From positions 7,237,240 to 7,301,239 of the forward strand of contig NC_079897.1 of the NCBI RefSeq assembly GCF_024868665.1: DNA of 64,000 nt, given 5' to 3'. This document shows, one piece after another, positions 20,294 to 33,300 of the stretch. The first letter of the stretch is position 1, and each line of letters starts with the position of its first letter. The position numbers were made by a program, and so were the translations under genes. The stretch is from Triplophysa rosa. Lineage: Eukaryota; Chordata; Actinopteri; Cypriniformes; Nemacheilidae. Under the pieces are notes generated by a model, which was not told the DNA's origin, ran no database searches, and saw only the letters and a program-made list of their open reading frames with translations.

Positions 20294-21254
20294 CTGGAAA
20301 CACACACAAACACACACGGGTCATTCGGTCATCAGCGATACACCTGAGGCTTTCCAAGCTGATTAATCGAGCTTGTAGAAGACGTTAAAACTTCAATGTC
20401 ACAATGTGCAACTGCAGCATATTCAACTCAACGGCCAATCACAGATTACGTCTAACAATGAAAACGTGTCAGGGAAGCCTTCAGTTGACTAGTGCACCAA
20501 CTGACAGCCCAAAATCTAATTAGTGTTTGCCTTGGATGATTGAAAAGCAATCACAACACCCAGAATCCCAGACTGGGCCAGTATGGAAATGATGCCTGAA
20601 GGGGCTTCCGAAATTGCTATCCTGTCAAATAAATCACAGCCAAACCTGTCATTTTCCAGCTTTTGTCTCTGATTGTCTGCCGCGAGGTTGTGGCTAAAGA
20701 TGGGTCTGCCCTAATATTAGCGCGACTTCACACAAGCCTGTTTTAACTGCTGCTGTGAAATGAATCAGAGATAAACCAGCATGTCTGAAGATGACAGCCT
20801 GACTAGAAGTCCTGAGTCAATAAGAGCCGCCCAAAACTACATTTCCAAAGGAACACAAACAGGCATATTTCAGAAAATTAAGCATTTGAAATGAATCACA
20901 TTAATCGTGCACAGGGCTCTCAAGTTTTATCAAAAGTTTGGAGTGAGATTACATCTGTTGTGGTAGGAGCCACTCAAATTCGGCCCCACCCAATTGTCTC
21001 AAGTTTTGCTATTTTACCTATAATTGCCCAGCACAACTACAAATTATAACAATTGCTAAATCTAATAAAGAACAGACAAATTCATTCAAATAAGACAAAT
21101 ATTTTTTTATATTTTAAAATTATTTATCAAAAATAAAAATTAATGTGCCCCCAAACAAGATCAATGTACATACTGCACACATATAGCAGGATTGTAGAAC
21201 TTGCCCTGATCATGTATGTGAAGCTGTGTGTATGTAAAACGTTACTGAAATGAT
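20294..21254 (-). other. grik2 upstream intron, unique sequence
   Basis: Intron sequence with a short AC-rich polypyrimidine-side tract at 20300-20322 next to the exon. No ORF or repeat recognised. Moderately balanced base composition to 20900, AT-rich afterwards. Confidence 0.6.
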
Positions 21255-21565
21255 AACTTCTTGGTTACGGATGTAACCTCGGTTCCCTGATGGAGGGAAC
21301 GAGACGTTGTGTCCCTCATGCCACAACACTGGCCGCCCACCCCAGCGGTCGGGGGAGGATGCTTTAGGCTCCTCAGACCAAAGGTGAATGAATGAGCACG
21401 CCGGCTTCCCTCTTATACCCGGACATCCGGGGAGGAGCCCGGCATGCAAATTTCATTCGCCAATTTTCATTGGCCTTTTCTAAATACTCAGAAGATGATA
21501 GGTTCTCAAGACAAACCCCATTCTGTCGGTTCGACACAACGTCGAGAGACCGACAGAAAGGGAAC
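21255..21565. mobile_element. Solo DIRS terminal-repeat unit
   Basis: A 311-bp unit bounded by AAC on both sides (21255-21257 and 21563-21565). The left end has the dyads GGTTACGGATGTAACC (21263-21278) and GTTCCCTGATGGAGGGAAC (21282-21300), which belong to the DIRS 3' end. The right end has the dyad and AAAGGGAAC of the DIRS 5' end. Between them are the octamer and TATA box on the minus strand. It has no internal genes. It looks like a recombination product keeping one hybrid terminal repeat, comparable to a solo LTR. Confidence 0.8.
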
Positions 21566-22060
21566 CAGAGCACTCTGCTTTAAGAGATGTAGCCTAATCT
21601 TATCATAACTGAAAAGAATATTAAGAATTTAAAGAATTTTTAAGAATTTATAAGTAGAATTTAAAGCTAAAGCTTCTTGCAAAGCAGATGGAGAGTTTTT
21701 GACTGCATCAGTAACAATTTAGCATGACATTGGCTATATTCCCCAACATCAGCTCTCACTATATATGCAGGAATCATAAAATCCAAATGCTAAAAATTGA
21801 AGAATGCATGACATGGTTTTATACAAAGACTGTTTATTGCTGCTCAAATGTGCCATATTTACACCAATATTACATAATGTTGTAAGATCAATGTAACTTA
21901 AAGTGAATAGGCTACATTTTAATGTAATTTAAGGCTGATTTAAGACAAAAAAAATTGCTCTCGATATTGTTATCATGATTTTAAAACATTACACTCATTA
22001 AACTGCATGTAATGTTCTTTTAGACTTCGCAGACAAACTATTTGAGGGTTATTATTGTGG
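21566..22060. other. AT-rich intron, nothing recognised
   Basis: About 500 bp of AT-rich sequence between two DIRS insertions. No coding potential or repeat edges were seen. Confidence 0.6.
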
Positions 22061-22407
22061 GTTCCCTTTCTGTCGGTCTCTCGACGTTGTGTCGACAGAA
22101 TAGGGTTTGACTTGAGAACCTATCATCTCTGACTGACTATGAAAAGGCCAATGAAATTGGCGAATGAAATTTGCATGCTGGTCTCCGCCCCGGATATCCT
22201 GGTATAAAGGGAAGATGGCGTGTTGCATTCATTCACATTTTGTTCTTCGGAGCCTTCGCATTTCTATTCTGATCCTCTCACAGAACTGCTGGAATCTTGG
22301 AATCTTACGACGTGGTGCAGCGGACTGTCCCTTTTCTTCGACGACTTCCCCTTGACGTTTCAGCATTACCAGAGGTGTTCTAAAAGAGCGAATTTCTTCA
22401 GCGTGGT

Positions 22408-22711
22408 ATGTCCCGCTGTTCTCGTGGATGCAACACACTCATCGAGGAGGGGGACGGACACGACGTCTGCCTCAAGTGTTTGGTTATCCGGCACGCTGAG
22501 GCGGCATTTGTGGATACGTTCTGCCCGCACTGTGGGAGGATGACGATCCAGACGTTGCGGTCACGGGTTCTTTATGGACCCAGCCACCACCTCGTCTGCT
22601 TCCCGTCCCGTGACAGCAGCGGCTTCGACCCTGCCGTCCACCACGGTGAGCGGCGAGGGTGATATGGGGATAACCGTGAGCGTCAATCCATCAGCCACAG
22701 GCTCGCGGACC
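22408..22711 (+). pseudogene. DIRS gag remnant
   Basis: ATG at 22408 starts MSRCSRGCNTLIEEGDGHDV, then CLKCLVIRHAEAAF and CPHCGR, the same Cys/His-rich N-terminus as in the other copies. After about 85 codons the frame ends, and around 22705 the sequence jumps directly to the RT start. More than 1 kb of gag seen in the copy at 42007-48829 is missing. Confidence 0.75.
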
Positions 22712-23670
22712 ATGAAGCAGATCGAACCCCTAGTCCCCCTGTCTCGGTCCCTGGGAGCCTGGTTAGTGCTTCCCAGACGTCACGGTGGCTAAGGAGGACG
22801 ATTCGTCTCGGCTATGCGATTTATTTTGTCAGACGCCCGACCAAGTTTCGGTGTGTCCTTTTTACCTCTGTTCGAGGCAAGGATGCTCCCGTGCTTTGGG
22901 CCGAGGTCGCCACTGGCGATTCCTTCCTGGCGAAGGAAGCGATCGAGCTCGTCCCTCTAGCCGAGATGTCCTGCGGGTTTTACAGACCATACTTCATCGT
23001 CCCCAAGAAAGGCGAGGGGCTGCGCCACATTCTAGATATGTGTACCCTGAACAGGCACCTACACAAGCTGCCATTCAGGATGCTGACACTGAAGCACATC
23101 CTGACGCATCCTGATCCTGACATGGAAGCCGCCCTCGCTCCCCTCAGGGAGAAGGAGGTGCGCATACTCAACTATCTCGACGACTGGCTCATCTTGGCAC
23201 ACTCGCGAGATCTGTTGTGTACACACAGGAACCTGGTGCTTCGGCACCTAGATCGTTTGGGCTTACAGGTCAACCGGGAAAAGAGCAAGTTCTCCCTCTA
23301 TGTAGAGCATATGCAGAGCATATTTTTTCTTGGTATGGAACTCCACTCTGTCTCCATGACAGCGCGGCTTACCACTGAGTGCGCACAGTCAGTGCTGAAC
23401 TGCTTGAACCTCTTCAAGCGGCAGCCAGCGGTCCCCCTGAAACTATTTCAGAGACTCCTGGGGCAAGTGGTATCCTTGGCGGGAGAGATCCCCCTCAGGT
23501 TGATGCACATGAGACCGCTCCAGCACTGGCTACAGAGTCGGGTTCCCTGGAGAGCGTGGCACACCGGCAGCAGGCTTTTTTTCATTACGCCTCTCTGCCG
23601 ATGCACCCTAACCCCTTGGTCTTCGATGACCTTCTTGCGGACAGGGGTCCCTCTTGGGCAGGTTTAGAGG
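22712..23670 (+). pseudogene. DIRS reverse transcriptase, internally deleted
   Basis: Opens MKQIEPLVPLSRSLGAW at 22712 and shows YFIVPKKGEGLR, LNRHLHKLPFRM and NYLDDWLILAH (about 23168-23195, the catalytic YLDD). Between HILTHPDPD and MEAALAPLRE the block with the first catalytic Asp and the FGLSLSPRVF motif has been deleted in frame. The enzyme cannot be active even though 258 codons are open. The thumb-like region VSMTARLTTECAQSVL follows. Confidence 0.85.
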
Positions 23671-24440
23671 CATGTCGCGGTGACGACAGATGCCTCCCTG
23701 CAGGGTTGGGGTGCCGTGTGCAACGGGCACGCAGTCTCGGGTCAATGGACGGGCTCCCGTTGGCACATCAACTGCCTGGAGTGGTTGGCTGTGCTGCTTG
23801 CACTGAAGAGGTTGCAACCTCTCGTGCAGAACAAGCATGTGCTGGTCCGCTCGGACAGCATGACTGCCGTGGCATATATCAACCATCAGGGTGGCATTCG
23901 CTCATGGCAGTTATCACAACTCACCCGACGCCTCCTTCTGTGGAGTCAATAGGTGATGAAGTCCCTACGAGCCACACACATCCTGGGGGACCTGAACCAG
24001 ACAGCTGATATGCTCTCTCGTCAGTCGACGCCCCGCGGAGAGTGGCGACTCCACCCCCGCGCAGTCCAGCTCATTTGGGTGAAGTTCGGGCAGGCACACC
24101 TGTTCGCCTCCCTGTACACCACCCATTGCCCGATATGGTCCTCCTTGTCCAAGGCCCCCCTCGGCACGGATGCCCTAGTGCACAGCTGGCCGTGGAACAA
24201 GTGGAAGTACGCCTTCCCCCCAGTGAGCCTCAATGCACAGGTCCTGTGCAAGGTCAGGGAAGAGGAGCATCAAGTGCTACTAGTTGCGTTGTACTGGCCC
24301 AACCGGACTTGGTTCTCAGAGCTAATGCTCCTGACGAGAACTCCCCTGGCCGATTCCCCTGACGAAGGACCTTCTTTTTTTTTGGCATCTGAGACCAGAC
24401 CTCTGGACCATGTCTGGCTCCTGGACGGCAGATCCTGAGT
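23671..24440 (+). pseudogene. DIRS RNase H and adjoining region
   Basis: VTTDASLQGWGAVCNGHAV (first acidic residue), HINCLEWLAVLLALK (Glu), VLVRSDSMTAVAYINHQGG (Asp) and, after a stop near 23950, HILGDLNQTADMLSRQ. This is the acidic-residue order of a retroelement RNase H, which removes the RNA template after cDNA synthesis. The stop and frame change between the third and last motifs disable it. The region up to FPPVSLNAQVLCKVREEEH links RNase H to the recombinase and is conserved in the other copies. Confidence 0.8.
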
Positions 24441-24563
24441 GGCCTACCACCTGCGGTGGTTGAAACGATCACTCTTGCCACTAAGCAGCTGTATGCCTTT
24501 AAGTGGCAACTCTTCTGGTGCTCTTCTTGAGGAGAAGACCCGCGGAGTTGCCTGATCGGGAGC

Positions 24564-25411
24564 GTGTTGTCCTTCCTGCAGGAGAGACTTGAGAGCAATC
24601 TCTCCCCTTCCACACTGAAAGTTTATGTAGCCGCCATTGCCGCTCATCACAAACCAGTCATTGGTAAGTCTCTGGGACAGCACGACCTGATCACTAGGTT
24701 CCTAGGGGGTGCGAGAAGGGTGAATCCGCCTCGTCCGCGCTCTGTACCCTCTTGGGACCTCGATGTGGTCCTGGGGGGCCTTCAGAGGCCCCATTTCGAG
24801 CCCCTGAGAGACGCCGCTCTTTCTCATCTCACGATGAAGACAGCTCCCCTGGTGGTGCTTGCCTCCATCAAGAGGGTAGGGAACCTACAAGCATTCTCCA
24901 TGTCCACTGATTGCCTAGAGTTCGGGCCTGGAGACTCTCTATCTGATATCCTGAGATCCCGGCTACGTGCCCAAAATTCCCACCACTCCCTTTCGGGACC
25001 AAGCACTTGGAGGCGCTCCCCACCGGGGAGGAAGACCCAACGCCATCCGTGTTGTGCCCAGTACGCGCGCTGCGCCTCTACTTGGACCGCACGCAGAGCT
25101 TTAGGAGCTCTAAGCAGCTCTTTGTCTGCTTTGGAGGTCAGCCAAAGGGGAGGGCTGTCTCCAAACAGAGACTGCCGCACTGAATCGTGGACGCTGTCGC
25201 TATGGCATACCGGTCCCAAGATCACCTGTGCCCGCTGGTTGTGAGGGCACACTCCACCCGGGGTGTAGCCTCCTTGTGGATACTGTCTCAGGGTGCCTCT
25301 CTGGCAGACATATGCAGAGCTGCGGGTTGGGCTACACCCAATACCTTCGCTAGGTTCTACAGCATCCGCGTGGAACCGGTGTCAGCCCGAGTCTTGCATG
25401 GTAACAGGTGA
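24564..25411 (+). pseudogene. DIRS tyrosine recombinase, frameshifted
   Basis: The N-terminal core-binding part reads LSFLQERLESNLSPSTLKVY. The first catalytic Arg lies in ASIKRVGNLQAF (about 24862-24897). The C-terminal part, in another frame, has AHSTRG (the HxxR motif, about 25248), ASLADICRAAGWATP and the likely nucleophile Tyr in FARFYSIR (about 25345). The protein ends VLHGNR. In DIRS elements this enzyme inserts a circular cDNA without making target duplications. The frame change near 25190-25244 breaks it. A homologue lies at 43037-43840. Confidence 0.85.
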
Positions 25412-25733
25412 GACCGGCGGCCGGTGGGGCATACCCCTGCGAAAGCGCCTTCCCTTCTCCTAAGGTGGGTCAGTGTGCTATTCCGCTTCCCTTCTCCCCA
25501 CACTGGGCGAAGAATAGGCATTACTAAGCACGTCCTGGTGCCGGGATGAGCGGAGCAGCCCTGCCCCTTAGGCCGGGTATCAGCTGAGTTAGCTATCTTA
25601 TAGCTCTAACCGGACCTAGTGCTCAACACGTAGTAACCCCCCCATCAGGGTGGTCCCGTCTGATGTATCCTCATGGTCTGGTTCCCATGTTGGTAACCCA
25701 TGACCTCCCCTAGGTGGGCTTCAACCTCTCGCG

Positions 25734-26449
25734 TGAGAAATACAAGGTGTTGTGTGTGGGCGTGTGAACAGAACAGTCTCATGGTGAATGCGTGTGACTT
25801 GAGAGCCCTGATCATGTAAAAGAGTTTAATAAGAGCAAACACTGGATCAATACAAGACACTCTAAGACCAGATGAAGTCAAGACTGGGGCTTAAAGGTGA
25901 TCTTGGACTTTATTGCCCAAAGCAGATCAATGTGTAGTGTTATTTTATGTGCATTTCAGTAAAGATAAAGACTTTTTTGTGTTTATTGTTCATTTATCTT
26001 TGAGATTTAGAAGAGTTTGTTATATGTTTGAGTTTTGGGGTTACCATTCTTCAGAAAAGTGGTCCATGTGCTTAGGCTGTGGAAGGTTAAAGTGCAGCCA
26101 TCATGTGTATTGCATCATTCAAAGAGCATTAACTGTGCTAATGCCAGTAGTGAGATGTCTCTCATCTTACTTGCTCATTGTATTTAGACTTACATGCAGT
26201 GATTTATGCATGACACCAAAAAGTACTAATGAGACAAGCAATATTGAGTTTAGTTTACATAAAATTACAGGTAAAATTTAGTAATATCAACTTAATTAAT
26301 TTAAGTAAGGAATACTTTATCATTTTAGTAAGTTAAACGTTTAGTTTAATTTAGTTAAGCATACCTAATTGAATCAAGGCAACGAGTTTGCACAATTCAA
26401 TTAAGTAAACAAATTTGTTTTTACAGTGTAGTAGGAAACATTTAAATGG
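25734..26449. other. Intron with possible small repeat
   Basis: Follows the truncated DIRS end. 26290-26430 is rich in AATTAAGTAA words and ends TTTTTACAGTGTAG, like the ends of some fish hAT-type MITEs, but a matching left end is weak. No gene found. Confidence 0.45.
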
Positions 26450-26667
26450 CAGATAAAGGTGCCCTATAAGTGTTTCCTATATACTTCAAAATATCTTATT
26501 TTTTGTTCAACAGAACAAAAAAAGGTTTCCCAGAAATGTCAGTTGCTAACATTTTTCCAAATATATTTCTTTGTGTTCAGCAGAACAATTACATCTTTGG
26601 GTTTGTAACAACTTGAGGGTGATTAAATGACAGTATTTTCATTTTGGGGTGGAGTATCCCTTTAAGT
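26450..26667 (+). repeat. Interspersed fish repeat fragment
   Basis: Blocks such as TTCAAAATATCTTATTTTTTG, a CAGCAGAAC word, GTTTGTAACAACTTGAGGG and GGGGTGGAGTATCCCTTTAA form the familiar 3' end of an abundant teleost interspersed repeat (recognised from memory; family name not certain). Non-coding and truncated on the left. Confidence 0.6.
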
Positions 26668-28654
26668 TTTAAATAATTTGTAGACAGCATTGACGACCTC
26701 CCACTTTACATGTATTTTAAAGTGGATTTACTGAAAGCCAGATAACCAGAGCAAATAAGCACATCAGATCCAAAATCTCGTGTTTAGCTGATAATATCTT
26801 ACAGTATATTCTTTAACTGTTAAACTGCTCGGCTTCTGTAAGGTCACAACACCACCTCCTTTAATTTGACTGTTCATTTTCAACATTTTTTCATTCAGCA
26901 GTACAATGAGCCTGCTAATATAGATTATACCCATTTTGATATTACAGCAGGTAGCCACTAGTGCTCCTGATGGTGAGTCCACAACTGCGGACATTACATT
27001 GACATGAGAGTTGTTTGGGCCAAATTGTAAGGTAGCCAGGCTCAGTGAAAAGATAAATTCAAAATGGATGAAGGTATCTCAGATGGCCCATAAAATGCAC
27101 ACAGTCTGCTTATTAAACTATTTATTCATATTGTACACAAGACTGAAATAATTTGCACATAAAGCTTTTGTAATGAATGAACCTTGAGTGTTCACACACT
27201 TTCATATGTTGTGTACAATTATTTGCAGAGACTATTATGATTGTTTAAAACCACTATACGACACATAATGAATGAACTGTGATGCTTTCCTTTACATGTC
27301 AGTTAGAGGGCTCCGGTGTGCAAAAAGCTGCAAGACTATAATAAAGGTGCTTGGTATAAATGGCAAATACTTTCAAACAAAAGAACTGGAACTGGATAAA
27401 CATTTGACATCAGTTTCAAATTACACATTTTTAAAGTGCTTCAAGTTGCTGTAATAAAACAGACCAACTGTATTTGGTCTCAGTGTGCTTTACGTGAGAA
27501 GGGCTAGCCGTTTATTCACGCATTTTTGACATGCTAATAATTTAATTATATTATATTAATCTATAGACGCTTCATTGGACGCATGCGCCTGGCCCTAAAT
27601 TAAATGTGTATAGTTATTGGTCTGGCTAGTGGCTATATATATTTAATTATTTAAACTGAATAAATGTAAGGCAGCAGACTGAAAACTGCTCCATAAATTA
27701 TGACCGCCAGGTCTTCAGTTTTCAGTGTGCAGACATTTTGTTTATTTAGATTAGATTCACTTAATTTTTGTCCTGCACCTGAGCCCCTGAGCCCCTGTGG
27801 CTTGTGGATGTGCATGCTTTTTTTTACATTAATATTTAATTGTATTTAATTAAAAACTACTCAACAGTTTGATTCTTTGTGGATGTCCATCGGAAGCTAA
27901 GTTTGGGCCACATAGCGTTTGTTGCCGCTGAAACCATATGTAGACAGTTGTTATAAATAAATGCTTTCTACCCGACGTGCTAGCTGGTGCCACCCTTAAC
28001 AAGGTTTACTAATGACTGTACGAGGGAAAAACGCTACAACATTATTAATCTATCCAAAGGAAGTGTTGATGAAAGTCAATGGGTGTGAAATGCCGCGGGA
28101 TGCGAGTGTCCAGCTTTGGGCTTCAGTCGCCAGCTGGTGGTCAGAATGACTAGAGGGATGTGTGTGTGTATATGGAGAGTTTGACTTGTGGCTTTTTCAC
28201 ACTGCTACAAAGCTGTCAATCACCCTCCTACCTCATTCTACACTTACACACAGATCGGCTTCATAATCACTTGTTCGCCATTCCACGTCTGTCAATCAAT
28301 CAGAGTGCACGGGGAGCGCAAAGTGGCAGTTGCTGGTCTTAAAGGGAGACGAGACCCCAAGCTGAGGCATAGGATGAGACGTTGTCAGGCGGGAACGTGT
28401 CGTGAATTCACATGACCGATCACCCCATTCCCCTGATCCCGGCATCTGGCTAGGCCATTAAAAGGGGACCATCGAGACGGGGGCCCTGCTGCCTATCTGC
28501 AGAGAATACACATTATACTTAGTCACCCAGCCCACCGGTAAAGCAGCGTACGTCAACTAGGCGGGCTTATGCATTGTGAATAATAAATAAGTAATAACAT
28601 CGGACAAACAGAAGACAGAGCCCCCACCAGAATATTGAATGAGCGCCGCTAGTA
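26668..28654. other. Intron, no gene seen
   Basis: Mixed unique sequence. A GC-richer stretch at 28050-28560 has short ORFs with no recognisable domains and no splice-bordered exon matching a kainate receptor. Confidence 0.5.
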
Positions 28655-28708
28655 CCTGTCTGTTAGTGTGTGTCTGTTAGTGTGTGTGTGTGTGTGTGTG
28701 TGTGCGTG

Positions 28709-28740
<32 letters not shown>

Positions 28741-28791
28741 TGTGTGTGCGTGCGTGTGCGTGCGTGTGTGCGTGTGTGTGTGCGCGTGTGT
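28655..28791. repeat. (TG)n / (TGCG)n microsatellite
   Basis: About 135 bp of GTGTGT interspersed with TGCG units. Long alternating purine-pyrimidine stretches of this kind can adopt Z-DNA. It is not coding. Confidence 0.95.
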
Positions 28792-30267
28792 ATTAGCGCT
28801 GATGTGAGTGATGGAGCGGTGGAAGATGGGGGCTGATTCAAAGCTCAGGGTGCATTCGATTTCGTGCCTTTATTTTCTTCAGATTTTCATCAAAGCTTTA
28901 TGAATCTATTGGCCTGGTTTAATCTATACTAGAGCAACACATCCAGTCTGCAAAAGACTGGCGAAGCTAAAACAAGCTGAAGATTCTAGAGTAAATTAAG
29001 TATAAAACGAATCCCCAGGATAACTTAACTTTTATAGTTTTATTTTTTTAATTTAATAGTGGGTAAATTGGAAAACACATTGGATCACACGTATTAATAT
29101 TTTCTATTAGCCTTAAAAATATGTTTGCATTTCATTTATTTAATTTTTTTTTTAATATATTATGTTAAAGAGAAACAAGCACGCCCATATAAAATACTGT
29201 ATGTTACAACATCCTTACAAAATAAATGCAAAATGAGAAGCAAATTTGCATAATAAATAAATGACAAATTTAGCAACGTATCACTAACACACTGTCAGAA
29301 AAATAGTACAGTTTTGTTTCTAGGAGAAGCATTTGAAGACATTCATCTCCAAATGTCTTTTGTTACTTTGTTACGTCCTTGTGTATCTTGTTCTGAGTCA
29401 TGTCTTTTTGAAACCGTAAGCATGAAGCTACTCCGAATTTTATTTCCCTCAGTATTTTGTTCCTAGTTTCCTGACTAGAGTCCCAATGCAGTTCGACTTC
29501 TCAAATATTTGTTTTCACTGTGTCACATCAAATATGTACAGAATGCATAAGAAAGATTACTGTATGTCTCTGATTTAAAGCTTTTCATCTGACAACTGTT
29601 TTACTCACCAACATTTTATTTGTTTTATTTTAAGCTATTTTTTACTATTTCGGTACACAGCTACATAGAGGTGAAGCAGGAAAAGGAAAAAAGGGGGAGA
29701 GAGAGATTGAGGCAGAGTATTATGATTGTGGATGCTGGAGAGTGATGTACATTTCTGTAGCTGAGCCCAACAGGCAAAAAGGAAAATGATTGAGTAATGC
29801 AACCACTTCCCTCTATACACATCTCATTAAAATCAATTATGACACTCCTGAATGAAATCAAAGCTAAACACTTTAAAAGCCGCTTTTTCCCCTGTGTCAG
29901 CCGATGTGAGTCTTACTGCACATGTATTTCCATTGTGCACCCAATTCGCACTTGCTCTCCCGGCTTGTGCTGAAAGATTTAATCTTTTCTGCTTAGATTG
30001 CTTTCAACACTTTTTTGAATTGTTCGAATGTGGAGGTCTGCCAGGGAGGTTTCTCTTAATCCCTGCTCAGGGCTGGGGATACAAATGTTACCATGTTGTT
30101 ATGTATTACAGTATCACATCCTGAGATTAATTCATTAGCATTCACTCAAATTATTTCATCTAAATTAAACAATTTAACCAGAAACATTTTCTTGCGTACC
30201 GTTTTCAAATAATAGTTTTTGATCCTGTATCATTTTTTTATATTCTATATTAGGATTTCCCATTCAG
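28792..30267. other. Intron, no gene seen
   Basis: AT-rich with small ORFs only. 29850-30120 is open on the plus strand for 90 codons and somewhat Cys/Phe-rich, but shows no domain or splice evidence. Confidence 0.5.
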
Positions 30268-30302
30268 CATAACATAACATAACATAACATAACATAACAT
30301 AA
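30268..30302. repeat. (CATAA)7 microsatellite
   Basis: Seven perfect tandem copies of CATAA, a young-looking pentanucleotide repeat. Confidence 0.97.
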
Positions 30303-33300
30303 CGACATAAAACTTACCGTTAAAAGTTTATATTGTCAGCTGTTGATTACCTATAGATATTAAACCTGAAGCTGATCAGCATTAAGTAAAAGCCACGTTT
30401 AGATTTCAAGGGGTTTTAAAGATGAATTAATTTCGCTTTCAATGTTGCACAGTCCATTTTCCTTTATCCAAACACAACGGATGCTTTTGCAACCTAAACA
30501 TGCTGACCCTCACCCCAGACAGAGTGCTACACAATGAATCTTCCCATAGGGAGGCATGTGCACACACTACATCAGTGGTGCTGTCAGTCACTCTGTGCTC
30601 TGCTTATAAATCCCAGACTGCACCCAGTATGCTGATGCTGAGGAGTATTGCTTCCGTGTTTGTGAATATTTTGCATGAATCCCAAGACTAGAGAAATAAA
30701 TACTTCATAGACACAAATGTGTACATGTGTGTGTGTGAAAAAAAAACAGCACAAGCACATTATGTTGGTTATAAGCAATGCTGCAGATAGGGAAAGTATG
30801 TTTATTACAGTGGCCCAAAGGTGTAAATCTTCATAATAACCCGAAACACAATGAAAATAACCCACAAAACTATATAAATAAAAAAACACATGATAATTTA
30901 GCCGCAATACAGAACACAACAGAAATGCATATGTTTATTATTATGTTATTATGCATTTATAAAAAAAATTCAGCACAATGTTTGGGGAAATCTGGGCACA
31001 TTTTCAAAAAAATCAAAAAGTCAGAGTAGGCATTGCAGCATTTCAAACCAGAGTGAAACATTTTAGACTCAGGGGTGTATGTGTCAAGGCCAAAATGAAA
31101 TTCATTACTGATTTGAGTAGAGTCATATTAAGACAGCACATAATGATGATTGTTATTTCTTTTAGGCTGTTCGGATGTCTGATACGTGATGTGATGTTTG
31201 GCCCCAGGGCCCCTACTTTTCATCGTTGGTTAAATTCAACATGGGGCCAAATTTTGTGTATTTAGCGAATAATTCTACCACTGGTGTCCCCACACACAAA
31301 CAAAGACCTGCTGAGGATTTTTTAATGACTTTTGCTGTTTGTATTCTGAACAAATAATATTTTCGATTCCCTATTTCAAAAACATACCCCTATGTCACTC
31401 TGTTTGGTTATGCCAATTTTGCTATTTTCATCATGGCAGCTATTGTCTGTTGGTTCTCACTCTACTCAATTCACAACACTACCAACCATCTTCGTATAAT
31501 GGTGTTGAGTTTTCATCTTCTATTAATTATTTTCTTGTATTAATTTCCACTGCTAACCCAAACTTCCCATTGTGTCACAATGTTCTTCAATTAAAAAATT
31601 CACAAATCACAAAAAATTTGCTTATATAGCTTCCTTAAACAATTATGTATGTATTGCATGAAACATGAGAATTGTAATTCATTACATGGCTAATGTACTA
31701 TATTATATTATATACATTATAATATAAAAAACAAAGTATTTCCCTTGAGGCCTATGGGATCCTGCTTTGTAGCTCCTGAGCATTATAATGTTTACTCCCG
31801 TTGCCTTGATTGTCAAAACCATGACCAACACACACACAAGCTTGCTTATTCTCCCCAACTGCCTCGATTCCTTTTCACATTTTCTGATGTAACACCCAGA
31901 AAGTTATGCTGACCTATCCCTTAGTATTATTTACTAGTCCATATAACATGAGCACAGCTGGCTGATTTACATTACAGTCGTATTCTGTCAATGACAAAAC
32001 ATCTTTCTACATTTCATCACAATCTCAAAATCCCTTCTCTTCTCAGCACCAAATCCAAATGATAGAGACCCCATTATTGATAAATAAACAGTAATAAATG
32101 GCCTTCATTGAGCTCAATGAATCATAAAATTGCTTGAAGAAGGGTGCGCGGAGTGTGATATTGGTGTGTCATTCTAATGAGAGTGAAGGTTGACAGCTAG
32201 AAGGTTGAATCCTGCACAGACTAAACAACTCTCACCAACCCATAACTCATTAAAAGGCATATAACTGCAAAGGATTCTACAATTTTTTTGAGGAGTCTTA
32301 CACAGAATATATTTGCCAGTATCATTTAATGTAATGGCATTATAGGACAGCCAAAAATGAAAATTCATTCAGAAAATCTCCCAAACCTGTATGCTTTATT
32401 TCTTCCATAAAACACTATAAAAAAAGGAGAAAAGAATATAACATGCTTCATATTGACCACATCTTTCAAGCCCCAAAACAGATGAAAGGGGATTGTTAAA
32501 GCAGACTATATGCAATATTTCTGAAGCCATGTACACTTAAAAAACAATGGTGCCATTTTACAGCCATACTGTACTTTGGTTCCCCAAAGAACTTGTCAGC
32601 AAAAGGTCCTTCAAAAAATGCACTTTATTGTTATATAGTCTAAAGAACTTATTTTCCACTTGTCCAAAAAAAACTCAAATGTTCTTTTGTGTGAAACTGA
32701 GACATGTATAGCTTACAGGTTCAGAATGACTTGAGGATAAACATTTTTAATTTAGGTATAACTATTCCATTAATTGTTATTATTTTTCATCCTGTTGAGC
32801 TATGGGACCAGAACTCAACAATCCAAAGACATCAGAGGCAATATGGACAGGCAAATACTGGCGTAGATTGAATGAGAAAGGACTGCCCCCAGGCTGTTGT
32901 TTGTTTTTGCGATCCTGCCAGGGGCAATATTCCAGATGGAGCTTTGTGTTTGTTTCTTTCACTGCTATGTGTAATTTCTCCCTCGACACTGCCTTCGGAC
33001 TCCGCCCAGCCTTAGCGAATGCCGTCGACTGTCTTAAATCCAGTTTTTTTTATGTAGACCCACACCAAGGGCATTAAGAGCAGAAGAGATGGGTTGCACC
33101 TTGCCATTAGGATCTTAAAATGTTGTCATGAGAACGGGCTCAATGGGGAGGCAAATTGACTGTGTAAAATGTATCATTATTATGGTCGGCTTTTCTGTTG
33201 TAATGACAATATGCTTTCTGCATATCGCATCTCGCCGCTTGTCTGGGAAACGATGTAGGGAAATGACCCCTGAAGATGACTGTTGCACATGAGTGATGGA

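Larger units (their letters stand above)
22061..25733 (+). mobile_element. DIRS retrotransposon copy, 3' truncated
   Basis: Begins GTTCCCTTTCTGTCGG at 22061 with a terminal repeat to about 22260. A shortened gag, RT, RNase H and tyrosine recombinase follow in order on the plus strand, then about 320 bp of 3' non-coding sequence that matches 42720-43030 reversed. Similarity stops at about 25733, before the internal complementary region and 3' terminal repeat. The copy therefore lacks the right end needed for circle formation. All genes are broken. Confidence 0.9.

Noticed and set aside
32780..32989. Minus ORF ending FGLLSSGPIAQQDEK as a possible exon
   Set aside because: No splice borders or match to a kainate receptor or other family I know.
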